Source: JAFGHJ01 sp964418485 (GTDB lineage: Bacteria > Hydrothermota > UBA3072). From it: 64,000 nt of DNA. This document shows, piece by piece, positions 52,341 through 59,829 of this stretch. The notes below the pieces were generated by a model. That model saw nothing but the letters and a program-made list of their open reading frames with translations. It was not told the DNA's origin and ran no database searches. Each line of letters starts with the position of its first letter. Within the stretch, counting starts at the first letter, position 1. The translations under genes were made by a program, and so were the position numbers. The stretch covers positions 1-64,000 of the forward strand of contig CAYQMH010000003.1 of assembly GCA_964418485.1 (NCBI GenBank). The letters run 5' to 3'.

Positions 52341-53135
52341 TTGATAGAAAAAAAAGGTTCTTTTTCACTAAGAGTTATAGTTTTAGGCTCGGGAAGTTGT
52401 GTCCCTTCCTTTCAAAGATATCCGGCTTCTTATTTTTTCTTCCCGACAGATTTGAAAGAAAATTGGCTTATAGATATAGGCGAAGGAGCCCTTTTTCGCC
52501 TTAAGGAAGCGGAAGAATCTTATAAGGAAATAGACAGAATTTTTATAAGCCACACTCATCCTGATCATATTGGAGCTCTTGTCCCTTTACTTCTTGCTTT
52601 GAATTATACTCCGGGTTTCAAGCGGAAAAAACCTTTATTTATATATGGTTCTGAAGATGTCAGGGAATACCTTCGGATGAATCAAGATTTTGCGCCTTAC
52701 CTTAAGTGTAATTTTCCTCTGGAATTTATTTCTGTTTCCCAGGATAAGGAAGTTAAAGTCAGGAATAGTTCATTTATGACGAAAAAGATGAAACATTTTG
52801 ACCCTACGTTGGGGTACAGATGGAATATCGGTAATCGCATTGTTGTTTACGGAGCGGACGGTGGTTTTTCGGAGGAATTGATTCAGCTTTCGGAAGATGC
52901 AGATTTTCTAATTTTAGAAAGTTCTTATCCTAAAGATAAACCCATTCCCGGACATCTGACAACGTTGGAAGCCGGAGAAGTTGCGAGAAAAGCAGGAGCT
53001 AAACGATTAATGCTGACACATTTTTATCCTGGGGTTGCCGAAATGAGCGAAGAAGAAATAAAAACACAAGCGAGATCTTCCGGTTACGAAGGTGAGATTA
53101 TTTTAGCAAAGGATTTGATGGCGCTGGAAATATAA
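52341..53135 (+). CDS. Metallo-beta-lactamase-fold hydrolase, RNase Z-like
   Basis: A 264-residue hydrolase with the metal-binding HTHPDH motif near residue 70, a further aspartate in YGADGG and the C-terminal LTHFYPG. The arrangement is close to RNase Z/phosphodiesterase-type enzymes, but the exosite is not obvious, so tRNA 3' processing is not assured. A TTG start is used, one base after the ferritin-like gene's stop. Confidence 0.85.
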   Translation: MIEKKGSFSLRVIVLGSGSCVPSFQRYPASYFFFPTDLKENWLIDIGEGALFRLKEAEESYKEIDRIFISHTHPDHIGALVPLLLALNYTPGFKRKKPLFIYGSEDVREYLRMNQDFAPYLKCNFPLEFISVSQDKEVKVRNSSFMTKKMKHFDPTLGYRWNIGNRIVVYGADGGFSEELIQLSEDADFLILESSYPKDKPIPGHLTTLEAGEVARKAGAKRLMLTHFYPGVAEMSEEEIKTQARSSGYEGEIILAKDLMALEI

Positions 53136-53142
53136 AAAAAAA

Positions 53143-53165
53143 GAAGTTAGAAGTTGGAAGTTAGA
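53143..53165. repeat. GAAGTT direct repeat
   Basis: GAAGTTAGAAGTTGGAAGTT with a further TAGAA. It is a short tandem array of GAAGTTNG units in the gap between two convergent genes. Confidence 0.6.
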
Positions 53166-53244
53166 ATATAGAATCCCATCCCCATCCACAAAAAAAACTA
53201 CAAATATTTTTACTTGAATCCTGGAAACCTTGAAACCTCGATCC

Positions 53245-54231
53245 CTAATCCTTAGATTTATTTAATGCTTTGATGTATTGTAGGCGTTCGTAAAGTTCGG
53301 GTTTATCACTTTCTTTTTTGCTGAGTTTTCCTCTGAAATCCTCAATACTTTCGTAATTGTGTTCATTCATCCAATGCTTAATTTCTTCTAATATTTCTTC
53401 GATATATTCGAGGCCGTTTTTGTATAATGTCGAGCACACCTCAACCGCTTTTGCACCTGCCAGAAGCTGTTTTATTACATCGCTGCCTTTATGTATTCCT
53501 GTGGTTGCTGCGAAATCAGAGGGAATTCGGCTCGATAGAAGAGCTATCCATCGTAAACTGTTACTGATTTCATTAGGAGAACTTGACGGATTACCTCCTG
53601 TTGTTTTAAGATTTTCGATGTCGATATCAAACTGATAGAAACGGTTGAACAGAACTAAACCTTTTACTCCACTCTTTACGAAATCATTGAGTATCTTTGC
53701 AATTGATGTGAAGTAGGGTCCAATTTTAACTGCTAAAGGTAAGTTGATTTCGGCTAAAACTCCTTCTAAAATGTCTATATATACCTGCTCTATTTCTTCA
53801 CTTTTTCTTTTTAAGTCGCTCGGAAGTAAAGAAATGTTGAGTTCGAGAGCGTCGGCTCCCGAGAGTTCGAGTTGTTTTGCATAATCAATCCACCATTTTG
53901 GGGAAATGCAATTGAGACTTGCAATTATTGGAATCGAAGTATCTTTTTTTGCTTCACTTATCAAGTTTAAATATGTGCTCGGACCGTTAGACATACTCAT
54001 CCCCCGGACATACTCAAAAGCCTCCGTATGATTTGGTAGCCAGCTGCCAGCTATTAATTCCGCTGTCTCCGTTTCTATTTGTTCTTCGAAAAGAGATTTT
54101 AATACAACAGCTCCTGCACCGGCTTCTTCGCATTTCTTTATGTTTTCGATGTTGGAAGTCAAATCACAGCTTGCAACAATTAAAGGGTTCTTTAATTCGA
54201 TACCCATATATACAGTGGAGATATTTGCCAT
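53245..54231 (-). CDS. Dihydroorotate dehydrogenase-like flavoprotein
   Basis: A 328-residue TIM-barrel protein with MGIELKNPLIVASCDL at the N-terminus, a central NCISPKWWIDYAKQ and late GLVLFNRFYQ and SDFAATTGIHKG segments typical of class 1 DHOD-like FMN proteins. Its catalytic cysteine or serine is not obvious, and many such proteins have no pyrimidine role. It shares an operon with a Nudix gene, not with the pyr genes at 59830-62588. AAGGAGG is present before the ATG. Confidence 0.8.
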   Translation of the reverse strand: MANISTVYMGIELKNPLIVASCDLTSNIENIKKCEEAGAGAVVLKSLFEEQIETETAELIAGSWLPNHTEAFEYVRGMSMSNGPSTYLNLISEAKKDTSIPIIASLNCISPKWWIDYAKQLELSGADALELNISLLPSDLKRKSEEIEQVYIDILEGVLAEINLPLAVKIGPYFTSIAKILNDFVKSGVKGLVLFNRFYQFDIDIENLKTTGGNPSSSPNEISNSLRWIALLSSRIPSDFAATTGIHKGSDVIKQLLAGAKAVEVCSTLYKNGLEYIEEILEEIKHWMNEHNYESIEDFRGKLSKKESDKPELYERLQYIKALNKSKD

Positions 54232-54249
54232 ATTTGCCTCCTTGTAATT

Positions 54250-54780
54250 TTATTTATGTTCTTTTATTATTTTTTTCGCCTTTTCTATTGCAGCATTATA
54301 AAAATCATGCTTCATTTCTGGTATTTCTTCAAAGTCAAAAAATTTAGCATCCGCAGCATCATCGCTAGCTTTGATATTCCCTTTCGTTATTCTGACGAGA
54401 AAAATTATTACAACAAGACTTCCGTATATTTCTACGTTTTGGCTGTAAACACCTAATAAGTCTATTATTTCGCCTTTTAAAGAAGTTTCTTCATAGAGTT
54501 CCCTTAACGCTGTTTCTTCCGCTTTCTCTCCTGCTTCCATAAATCCCGAAGGAGGCGCCCATGAACCTTTGGAAGGTTCTATTCCTCTTTTAATTAACGC
54601 TATTTTGTTTTCTTGTATACCTATGATGGATACGCAGGGAAGAGGATTTTTGTAATAAACGAAACCGCAGAAATGGCAATTTTTTCGCATTTTACCCTCA
54701 ACAAAATTAACCTGAAGTTTATTCCCGCATATGGGACAATAAACGAACTCTCTTTTGGGAATATTCTCATTTTTTGTCAT
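54250..54780 (-). CDS. Nudix hydrolase with zinc ribbon
   Basis: A 176-residue Nudix protein. A zinc ribbon occupies the N-terminus (CPICG and CHFCG) and the Nudix box is GFMEAGEKAEETALRELYEE, with a less usual S for the final G. A small-molecule or NDP substrate is likely but unknown. It is the first gene of a two-gene unit with the DHOD-like gene. Its start sits six bases after the -10 box and has no ribosome binding site. Confidence 0.92.
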   Translation of the reverse strand: MTKNENIPKREFVYCPICGNKLQVNFVEGKMRKNCHFCGFVYYKNPLPCVSIIGIQENKIALIKRGIEPSKGSWAPPSGFMEAGEKAEETALRELYEETSLKGEIIDLLGVYSQNVEIYGSLVVIIFLVRITKGNIKASDDAADAKFFDFEEIPEMKHDFYNAAIEKAKKIIKEHK

Positions 54781-54786
54781 GAAATC

Positions 54787-54814
54787 AAATTAAGGTTTTA
54801 GGTAATTAAGTCAA
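54787..54814 (-). promoter_or_regulatory. Promoter of the Nudix-DHOD unit, predicted leaderless
   Basis: On the minus strand TTGACT, a 16-bp spacer, then TAATTT, exactly six bases before the ATG at 54780. Confidence 0.6.
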
Positions 54815-54879
54815 GAAGTGAAAACCCTGAGAGCTTTGGACTTCTAAGCTTAGTCACTTAGTCTTTTTACCCAGGTTGT

Positions 54880-55788
54880 TTATTTCTTGTTCCAGGCAAA
54901 GCCGACATATAGACCTATCCCCGAATCGTAATAAGGATAGTTTATAATGCGTGTATACCTTGTACCTATTATGTAGCTGAAGTCATAGTGTCTGAAGAGG
55001 ATTACTCCGCCGGCTGCCAGAAATGTTAAACCGTCTCTTCTAAAAGAAGGCCCAAAGCCAAAACCGGGTCCGCCTCCTATGAAAAAGGAATGGTTTGCCC
55101 TTGCATCACTAATATAGTAAAAAGGAAGATATATTTGAGCTCCTCTATCGATATGCTGTGTTCTTATGAAAATTTCTGTCGCGACGTGAGGAGAAAGGAA
55201 GTACATGTAGCTTAGATCCAGGTCGAAAACTTTCTGCACGGAACCTGCGTCATCCGGAGTTTTGTAAGAGCTATCTCCAAGAGCATAAAAATATCCGGCC
55301 CTAAAGGAAAGGAAAGAACTGACGTTCTTTCTCCAGTTTATTATTTTGTATTCGGGTAACTCGTATATTTGTTTTTTCTCCGCATAGGCTTCGGCAAAAT
55401 CTTCAAGAAGTTCTTCGATATTATTAAGAGAGTAAACAGATTTTTGTGTCGAATAATTGATTATTCCGGTCTCGGTAGAAGTTTCCTTTATCTCAATTAA
55501 AGTTTTACCTCCAGGCATTTTGCTTAAGACTCCGTATAAGACTTTATCCGCGTTTGCTTTCCTACCTTCTTCCATCGCGCAGAAAGGTGTAGAGCAAAAC
55601 TTGTAGCTTTCCATAACGATAGTATTCTTCAGCCTTCCGCGAACTTCATTTTTAAAGAAATTGGAATATACGTTGAGGTCGAGAGGTTCCGTCTCCAAAT
55701 CGACACTTCCGAAGTTTAATATGAGAAGTCTTTCCTGTCCAAATACGCATAAAGAAAAGATAAATAAAAAAATCAAAATCTTTTTCAC
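54880..55788 (-). CDS. Secreted protein, CsgG-like domain plus barrel
   Basis: A 302-residue secreted protein. After a signal peptide there is an alpha/beta domain (about 20-140) resembling CsgG/LpoB-type envelope modules, then an aromatic-rich run of beta strands (about 145-302) with GGGPGFGFGPSF, suggesting a small outer-membrane barrel. I cannot name the family. The GTG at 55788 is used because AGGAGG lies seven bases upstream. An in-frame ATG at 55857 would extend before the signal. Confidence 0.7.
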   Translation of the reverse strand: MKKILIFLFIFSLCVFGQERLLILNFGSVDLETEPLDLNVYSNFFKNEVRGRLKNTIVMESYKFCSTPFCAMEEGRKANADKVLYGVLSKMPGGKTLIEIKETSTETGIINYSTQKSVYSLNNIEELLEDFAEAYAEKKQIYELPEYKIINWRKNVSSFLSFRAGYFYALGDSSYKTPDDAGSVQKVFDLDLSYMYFLSPHVATEIFIRTQHIDRGAQIYLPFYYISDARANHSFFIGGGPGFGFGPSFRRDGLTFLAAGGVILFRHYDFSYIIGTRYTRIINYPYYDSGIGLYVGFAWNKK

Positions 55789-55808
55789 GGGATACCTCCT
55801 ATTTTTCG

Positions 55809-55836
55809 AAATTAATATGTTTTTTTTATTTGTCAA
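55809..55836 (-). promoter_or_regulatory. Promoter of the CsgG-like envelope gene
   Basis: On the minus strand TTGACA, a 16-bp spacer, then TAATTT, followed by AGGAGG and the GTG at 55788. Confidence 0.6.
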
Positions 55837-55886
55837 TCGAGTTTGCCTACCCCCCATTTTTTTTATTAATTAAGTCGGCGAGAATC

Positions 55887-56037
55887 AGAGGGATTGCCGT
55901 CCAGGAAAGCGTCTCGGAGGGTGAGCGGGCATGGTCTTTTGAAATGCTTGCATTTCAAAAGGAGCGAACCCGAGAGCCGAGTGGCAATTTCCTCGCAGGG
56001 GAAATTGACCACGTCTTTCTCGGACGGTAATCCCTCT
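55887..56037. other. 151-bp structured palindromic element, possible ncRNA
   Basis: A GC-richer element whose ends pair over about 25 bp: 55887-55912 with 56011-56037, allowing one G-U, one mismatch and one bulge. Inside are a stem CTCGG/CCGAG (55913-55917 with 55977-55981) continuing as GGGT/ACCC, a perfect 11-bp hairpin CTTTTGAAATG/CATTTCAAAAG with a CTTG loop (55936-55961), and a second hairpin around CAATTTCC/GGAAATTG (55985-56007). The result is a three-way junction. The strand and function are unknown, and no similar element was seen elsewhere in the window. Confidence 0.7.
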
Positions 56038-56110
56038 CTTTCTACGAATATTCGTAAATAGCTTATCCCAGCATGAAATTTCCTATAAGTATTGCGATAA
56101 CTAACTTTGG

Positions 56111-57235
56111 ATGATTCGGCGTAAAAATTTTGGGGGAGGCAGTCAATCGAGTATCTTGACATCTATAAATCTTCTTTTATTATATTTTATGATTTTAATT
56201 CTATTCTCAGTGCCTGTAATTCTACTGCATGGACATCGGTCGGACGCTATTGATACACTGGCAACAAGAGTCTGGCTCCCTTACGAGGGAAAACTTCTTG
56301 AACACCCTACAGTCTTTACCGAAATACTTGATGAAAAGTACAATGGATATGTATGTGGTAAAGATACAGCAGGAAATTCAATTAGCTTTAATAGAGAGAG
56401 CATGTTACCGGCGCAAGAAGGAGAAAACCTTATATTTGACTTCTCATATTACGCCGGTACTCCTTCTGTAATTGGAGACGGAAAGCTTTTGCCTGTGTGT
56501 GAGAGGTATAGAAAAACTTATATCGAAAACCTTAAAAACAATAGTTATTCAAAGGAGCTTGCTTCTTTTGTAAAAAAAGTTCTTGTTTCTGTTTATGGAG
56601 ATAACTGGGTAGAAAAAGAACACGCAAAAGTGAATTTTGTTGCTCATTGTATGGGTGGCATTGTACTTAGGTATGCGATAAAATTTCTAAATATACCTGG
56701 AACAGAAGTGCGCTTTAAGGATGTGACAGGGAGAGTTTGCTATGTGGCTACACCGAGCAACGGTTTTCATAACCAGTTTTTCGGTGTCGAAGCTCTTGAC
56801 GATGATAAAAAGTGGCAAAGATTCGGAGAAGATTTGGAAACGAATATTCCTTCATCTATGTTAAAAATAGGTAGAGATATTGAATTCTGTTCCGAAAATA
56901 ACGAAAGAGGGACATTTTGCGGCTTGATTGGGAATGACAATCTGGGAGTCGAAAGTATTAATATTTATGGTACTCGTAATCATTTTCGCATTAAACTCTT
57001 CTTTGGCTTAAGTTTTGCTTTAGGCCCGGACGATGGTGATGTATACTTCGAGGACACTTATATTGAAGGAGTTAAAAATATTCCGGTTTATGCGAGTCAT
57101 TCATATTCTCTTCCGCATAAAGCCAAAAGTTATTTTGTGTTTTCCGTTATGGATGAAGGCGCTACAGGAGAAGATGCTCTTACTTCAAATAGCGAAGTTA
57201 AGAAATTAATTAAAGATTTTATACTTACGAAATAA
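56111..57235 (+). CDS. Lipase-like alpha/beta hydrolase with Cys nucleophile
   Basis: A 374-residue hydrolase with an N-terminal hydrophobic segment and the oxyanion-type LLHGH. The nucleophile elbow reads AHCMGG, with C180 where lipases have serine, and a candidate acid and histidine are further on (VYASHSYS). Serine replacement by cysteine is the pattern of PHA synthase-type enzymes. The start is uncertain. An ATG at 56111 includes a basic N-terminus before the hydrophobic segment. An ATG at 56189 lies downstream of a promoter-like TTGACA/TATTAT. Confidence 0.75.
   Translation: MIRRKNFGGGSQSSILTSINLLLLYFMILILFSVPVILLHGHRSDAIDTLATRVWLPYEGKLLEHPTVFTEILDEKYNGYVCGKDTAGNSISFNRESMLPAQEGENLIFDFSYYAGTPSVIGDGKLLPVCERYRKTYIENLKNNSYSKELASFVKKVLVSVYGDNWVEKEHAKVNFVAHCMGGIVLRYAIKFLNIPGTEVRFKDVTGRVCYVATPSNGFHNQFFGVEALDDDKKWQRFGEDLETNIPSSMLKIGRDIEFCSENNERGTFCGLIGNDNLGVESINIYGTRNHFRIKLFFGLSFALGPDDGDVYFEDTYIEGVKNIPVYASHSYSLPHKAKSYFVFSVMDEGATGEDALTSNSEVKKLIKDFILTK
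56156..56183 (+). promoter_or_regulatory. Possible promoter near the lipase start
   Basis: TTGACA (56156-56161), a 16-bp spacer, then TATTAT (56178-56183), five bases before an in-frame ATG at 56189. It overlaps the longer reading of the coding region, so chance is possible in this AT-rich stretch. Confidence 0.4.
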
Positions 57236-57254
57236 GAAAAAGTTTAAAATATAG

Positions 57255-58598
57255 CTAATTGTCGTTTTCGTTTTGTGATAAGTCTATTGAATTGTTCTCT
57301 TTTGTTTTCTTATGTGTCCATACAAGAAGAAGGATTAAATAAATTGCATATATAGTTAAAATAAACGGTTTATTCTTAGGGGTTTTTATAACCACGAATG
57401 GTATTTTTTCTACTGTTATCATTATTTTGTTCATTGTAAATCCGGTTATCCAGATAAAATTACCAGTTATTCTGTCGAGGAAAGGAAGCAGATAGAAAAG
57501 AAAACAACTCGAGATCAATGCACCGGTAAGAGGGATAAGTATTAAATTGGCAATTAGACCAAGGAGAGGTATATATCCGAAATAGTAAGCGACTAAAGGC
57601 AGCGTGCCGAGTTGCGCGCTTAGCGTAAGAAAAAAAGGAATTATAATCCACTGTTTATACCATTTGTTTGGTATTTTTTTCAAATGTTCTTTAAGGATTT
57701 TAAACATGATAAGAATTGAGAAGACTGCTAAAAATGAAAGTTGAAAACTTATACTGAATATACTGCTTGGCATAAGCAAAGTGATAAAAATACCCGCAGC
57801 GCAAAGTGTATTTAATGGATCTATATTTTTCTCTTTCGTTTCGCCAATTACAAAAAACAATAACATTATGGAAGCACGCATAACAGGTAAACGTAAACCC
57901 GTGAAAACAGCGTAAATTAAAACAAAAATTCCTGAGATTAACAGGGCCGGATTTCTTTTTAATTGTAAGGTTCTAAGGAAAAGAAAAATAACAACAGAGA
58001 CGATTCCTGTATGTAGCCCACTTACCGCTAGTAAGTGAGCCGCTCCGCACGACTGAAATCTTTTATACATATATGGAGGGAGGGATTCTCTTACCCCTAA
58101 AGTTATTGCTGAGCACATTTTACCGATTTCTCCTGGACATGCCCTGCGGATTCTTTTGTCAAGATATTTTCTTAGAGAAAACAAATTGGTTAAAATAGTG
58201 GGTGAAGATTTTATTGATTCTACCTTTGTCAATTTTAAGAAACCCTTACTTACAGTGAATTTTCCCCTGCCTTTGACAAAATCTCCGCAATTTGCGGGAA
58301 TTTTTGCATACAATTCTCCAAAAACCGGATCTACTATTCTATTATTAAGGAAAAGACCTCTAAAATATATACGTTCTCCTCTTAAGGGAGTTCGAGAAAC
58401 TTGGAAGATTCCGGCAGAGAAGAAAAGAATGAAAAAGAGCGTAATATGTATTTTTTTTATAAAAAAACTAATGATAGAAAGCGATAATCCTATTAAAAGT
58501 ATCTTTATATCTAAAGAACACCCTACATAAATACCGGTTAATAAAACAAGAAAAACTGTAAATGCAGGCCTTTTTCTTAAGGTTTTATTTATATTCAT
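57255..58598 (-). CDS. comEC: ComEC/Rec2-type protein lacking the metallo-beta-lactamase domain
   Basis: A 447-residue membrane protein with the ComEC N-terminal domain, the conserved AAHLLAVSGLHTGIV near residue 175 and the Competence membrane domain to about 425. Full-length ComEC of about 750 residues carries a C-terminal metallo-beta-lactamase domain, which is absent here. ComEC forms the inner-membrane channel for DNA uptake. It is downstream of the DnaJ-TPR gene on the same strand. The reading frame ends normally. Confidence 0.88.
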   Translation of the reverse strand: MNINKTLRKRPAFTVFLVLLTGIYVGCSLDIKILLIGLSLSIISFFIKKIHITLFFILFFSAGIFQVSRTPLRGERIYFRGLFLNNRIVDPVFGELYAKIPANCGDFVKGRGKFTVSKGFLKLTKVESIKSSPTILTNLFSLRKYLDKRIRRACPGEIGKMCSAITLGVRESLPPYMYKRFQSCGAAHLLAVSGLHTGIVSVVIFLFLRTLQLKRNPALLISGIFVLIYAVFTGLRLPVMRASIMLLFFVIGETKEKNIDPLNTLCAAGIFITLLMPSSIFSISFQLSFLAVFSILIMFKILKEHLKKIPNKWYKQWIIIPFFLTLSAQLGTLPLVAYYFGYIPLLGLIANLILIPLTGALISSCFLFYLLPFLDRITGNFIWITGFTMNKIMITVEKIPFVVIKTPKNKPFILTIYAIYLILLLVWTHKKTKENNSIDLSQNENDN

Positions 58599-58639
58599 TT
58601 TTAATTTACAAATTTAATTTTTTTGGGGAGAATGGTAAA

Positions 58640-59266
58640 TTATGATTTGCTGAAGAATTTTCTTATTCCGGTATGGTTTTTCAATTCCTCCATAAAACTT
58701 CTTGCCCTTACGTGATTTCTGTCCAATTTCAGGACTTTTTTTGTATGATTTAATGCATCTTTATATTTTCCTAACTTAGCATAACACTTTGCAAGATTAA
58801 AATAATGTTCGGCTGTTTCTTCGTTTACTGCCGCTTCCAGACACAGATCCAATCCTTTATTATCTCTTCCCGAAAGTATCAAAGACAAACCATAGTAGCT
58901 TTTGAAGGTCTGGTTTTCTCTGTCCAGATTAAAAGCTTTTCTGAAATATTTAGATGCACGCACAGGGTCACCCAGTAAATATTTCATTCCTTGTTCGAAC
59001 AACTTTTTCCTGCTGTTTTTTCTATCTCTTTCCTGATCGTCTTCGAAAATCCCCAGATTGCATTCTCGGATGTACTTGTTTCTTGTTGTAGTATCTTTTA
59101 GTGTAAGGTATGCTTTTGTAATTTTCAGAAAATAAGGGAGTAACTGTTTTGCTTTTTCCGGAGAAAGATGATCAGGATGATACTGTGAAGCAAGTTTATA
59201 GTAAGCTTTTTTTATTTCATCGTCTGAAGCATCTTTTGTAACGCTCAGTATTTCGAAGTATTCCAT
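58640..59266 (-). CDS. DnaJ-domain protein with TPR repeats
   Basis: A 208-residue protein with an N-terminal J domain (about 1-65, HPD at 30-32 in YHPDHLS) and TPR-like helices in the second half (YFNLAKCYAKLGKYKDALNH). It lacks the G/F region and zinc domain of true DnaJ. J domains activate DnaK ATPase; the TPR part would choose a client. The promoter is predicted leaderless. Confidence 0.9.
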   Translation of the reverse strand: MEYFEILSVTKDASDDEIKKAYYKLASQYHPDHLSPEKAKQLLPYFLKITKAYLTLKDTTTRNKYIRECNLGIFEDDQERDRKNSRKKLFEQGMKYLLGDPVRASKYFRKAFNLDRENQTFKSYYGLSLILSGRDNKGLDLCLEAAVNEETAEHYFNLAKCYAKLGKYKDALNHTKKVLKLDRNHVRARSFMEELKNHTGIRKFFSKS

Positions 59267-59272
59267 ACTATA

Positions 59273-59300
59273 ATTTTAAAGATGTGATAAAAAAAGTCAA
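59273..59300 (-). promoter_or_regulatory. Promoter of the DnaJ-comEC unit, predicted leaderless
   Basis: On the minus strand TTGACT, a 16-bp spacer, then TAAAAT, exactly six bases before the ATG at 59266. No ribosome binding site is seen. Confidence 0.65.
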
Positions 59301-59463
59301 GGGGATTTCTCGTATAACACTTTTATGTTATTGATAATTAATTTCTTGTCTGTTTGAAAAAAATTATATTTGATTCCCTTTTTTGGAAATTAAATATTAA
59401 AAATTAAAAAGCAAAATGAATAAAAACACACAGAGCGCACCCCTCCCAACCCCAATTTTTTTA

Positions 59464-59560
59464 ACCACAGAGAGCACAGAGTTTCTATTTGTTTTTTCTC
59501 TGTGTACTCAGTGTTTTTTTCTTTTTTAATACACAATTATTCCTCTGTGTCCTCTGTGGT
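59464..59560. repeat. CTCTGTG-family intergenic element, copy B, with inverted ends
   Basis: The ends are ACCACAGAGAGCACAGAG and CTCTGTGTCCTCTGTGGT, inverted repeats of 18 bp with two mismatches. The interior holds CTCTGTGTACTCAGTG, a T-rich core and ACACAATTAT in the same order as the copy at 14421-14520. The surrounding gap 59301-59604 shows no gene: the part before the repeat is AT-rich with a CACACAGAGCGCACCCCTCC stretch. Confidence 0.8.
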
Positions 59561-59604
59561 CATTGTTTTTTGAATTTTTAGCGGCTATGCCGTTAAATAA
59601 AACC

Positions 59605-59632
59605 TTGACTATTCAACCGTTTTTAGTAAATT
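59605..59632 (+). promoter_or_regulatory. Promoter upstream of the small ORF and pyr genes
   Basis: TTGACT (59605-59610), a 16-bp spacer, then TAAATT (59627-59632). AAAAAAAGGAG precedes the ATG at 59652. Confidence 0.65.
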
Positions 59633-59651
59633 AATAAAAAAAGGAGTCTTT

Positions 59652-59768
59652 ATGAAGGGAAAAAAGGCATGGATTTCATGCCTCGCGTATGTTCCTATAT
59701 TTTTGATAAGGCATTTGCAAATCAGAAAATTAGAACATAAAGGAAGAATAGATTCTTGCTGTCTTTAA
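59652..59768 (+). CDS. Small ORF, 38 residues, upstream of pyrR
   Basis: A 38-residue ORF with a strong ribosome binding site (AAGGAG) and a clear promoter. It encodes MKGKKAWISCLAYVPIFLIR and a basic tail ending SCCL, with one short hydrophobic stretch. It could be a leader peptide for the pyrimidine operon, or a fragment of a small membrane protein. No hairpin or PyrR-type leader structure was found in 59769-59829. The product is unrecognised. Confidence 0.6.
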   Translation: MKGKKAWISCLAYVPIFLIRHLQIRKLEHKGRIDSCCL

Positions 59769-59829
59769 AGATGACTGTTTTTCAAAAACTAAAGATTACA
59801 ATTCCAATATATACATTTTTTACGGACAA

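Noticed and set aside
52341..53135. Metallo-beta-lactamase gene as the missing ComEC domain
   Set aside because: It is far from comEC, in another operon, and its motifs look like RNase Z/phosphodiesterase rather than the ComEC domain.
55866..56162. Open frames on both strands through the 151-bp structured element
   Set aside because: They are open because the element is GC-richer. They lack a recognisable protein, ribosome binding sites and membrane or signal features, and the palindromic structure explains the sequence better.
59769..59829. PyrR-binding attenuator upstream of pyrR
   Set aside because: Only a weak GTTTTT/AAAAAC palindrome with no proper loop is present; no PyrR loop or terminator hairpin was found.
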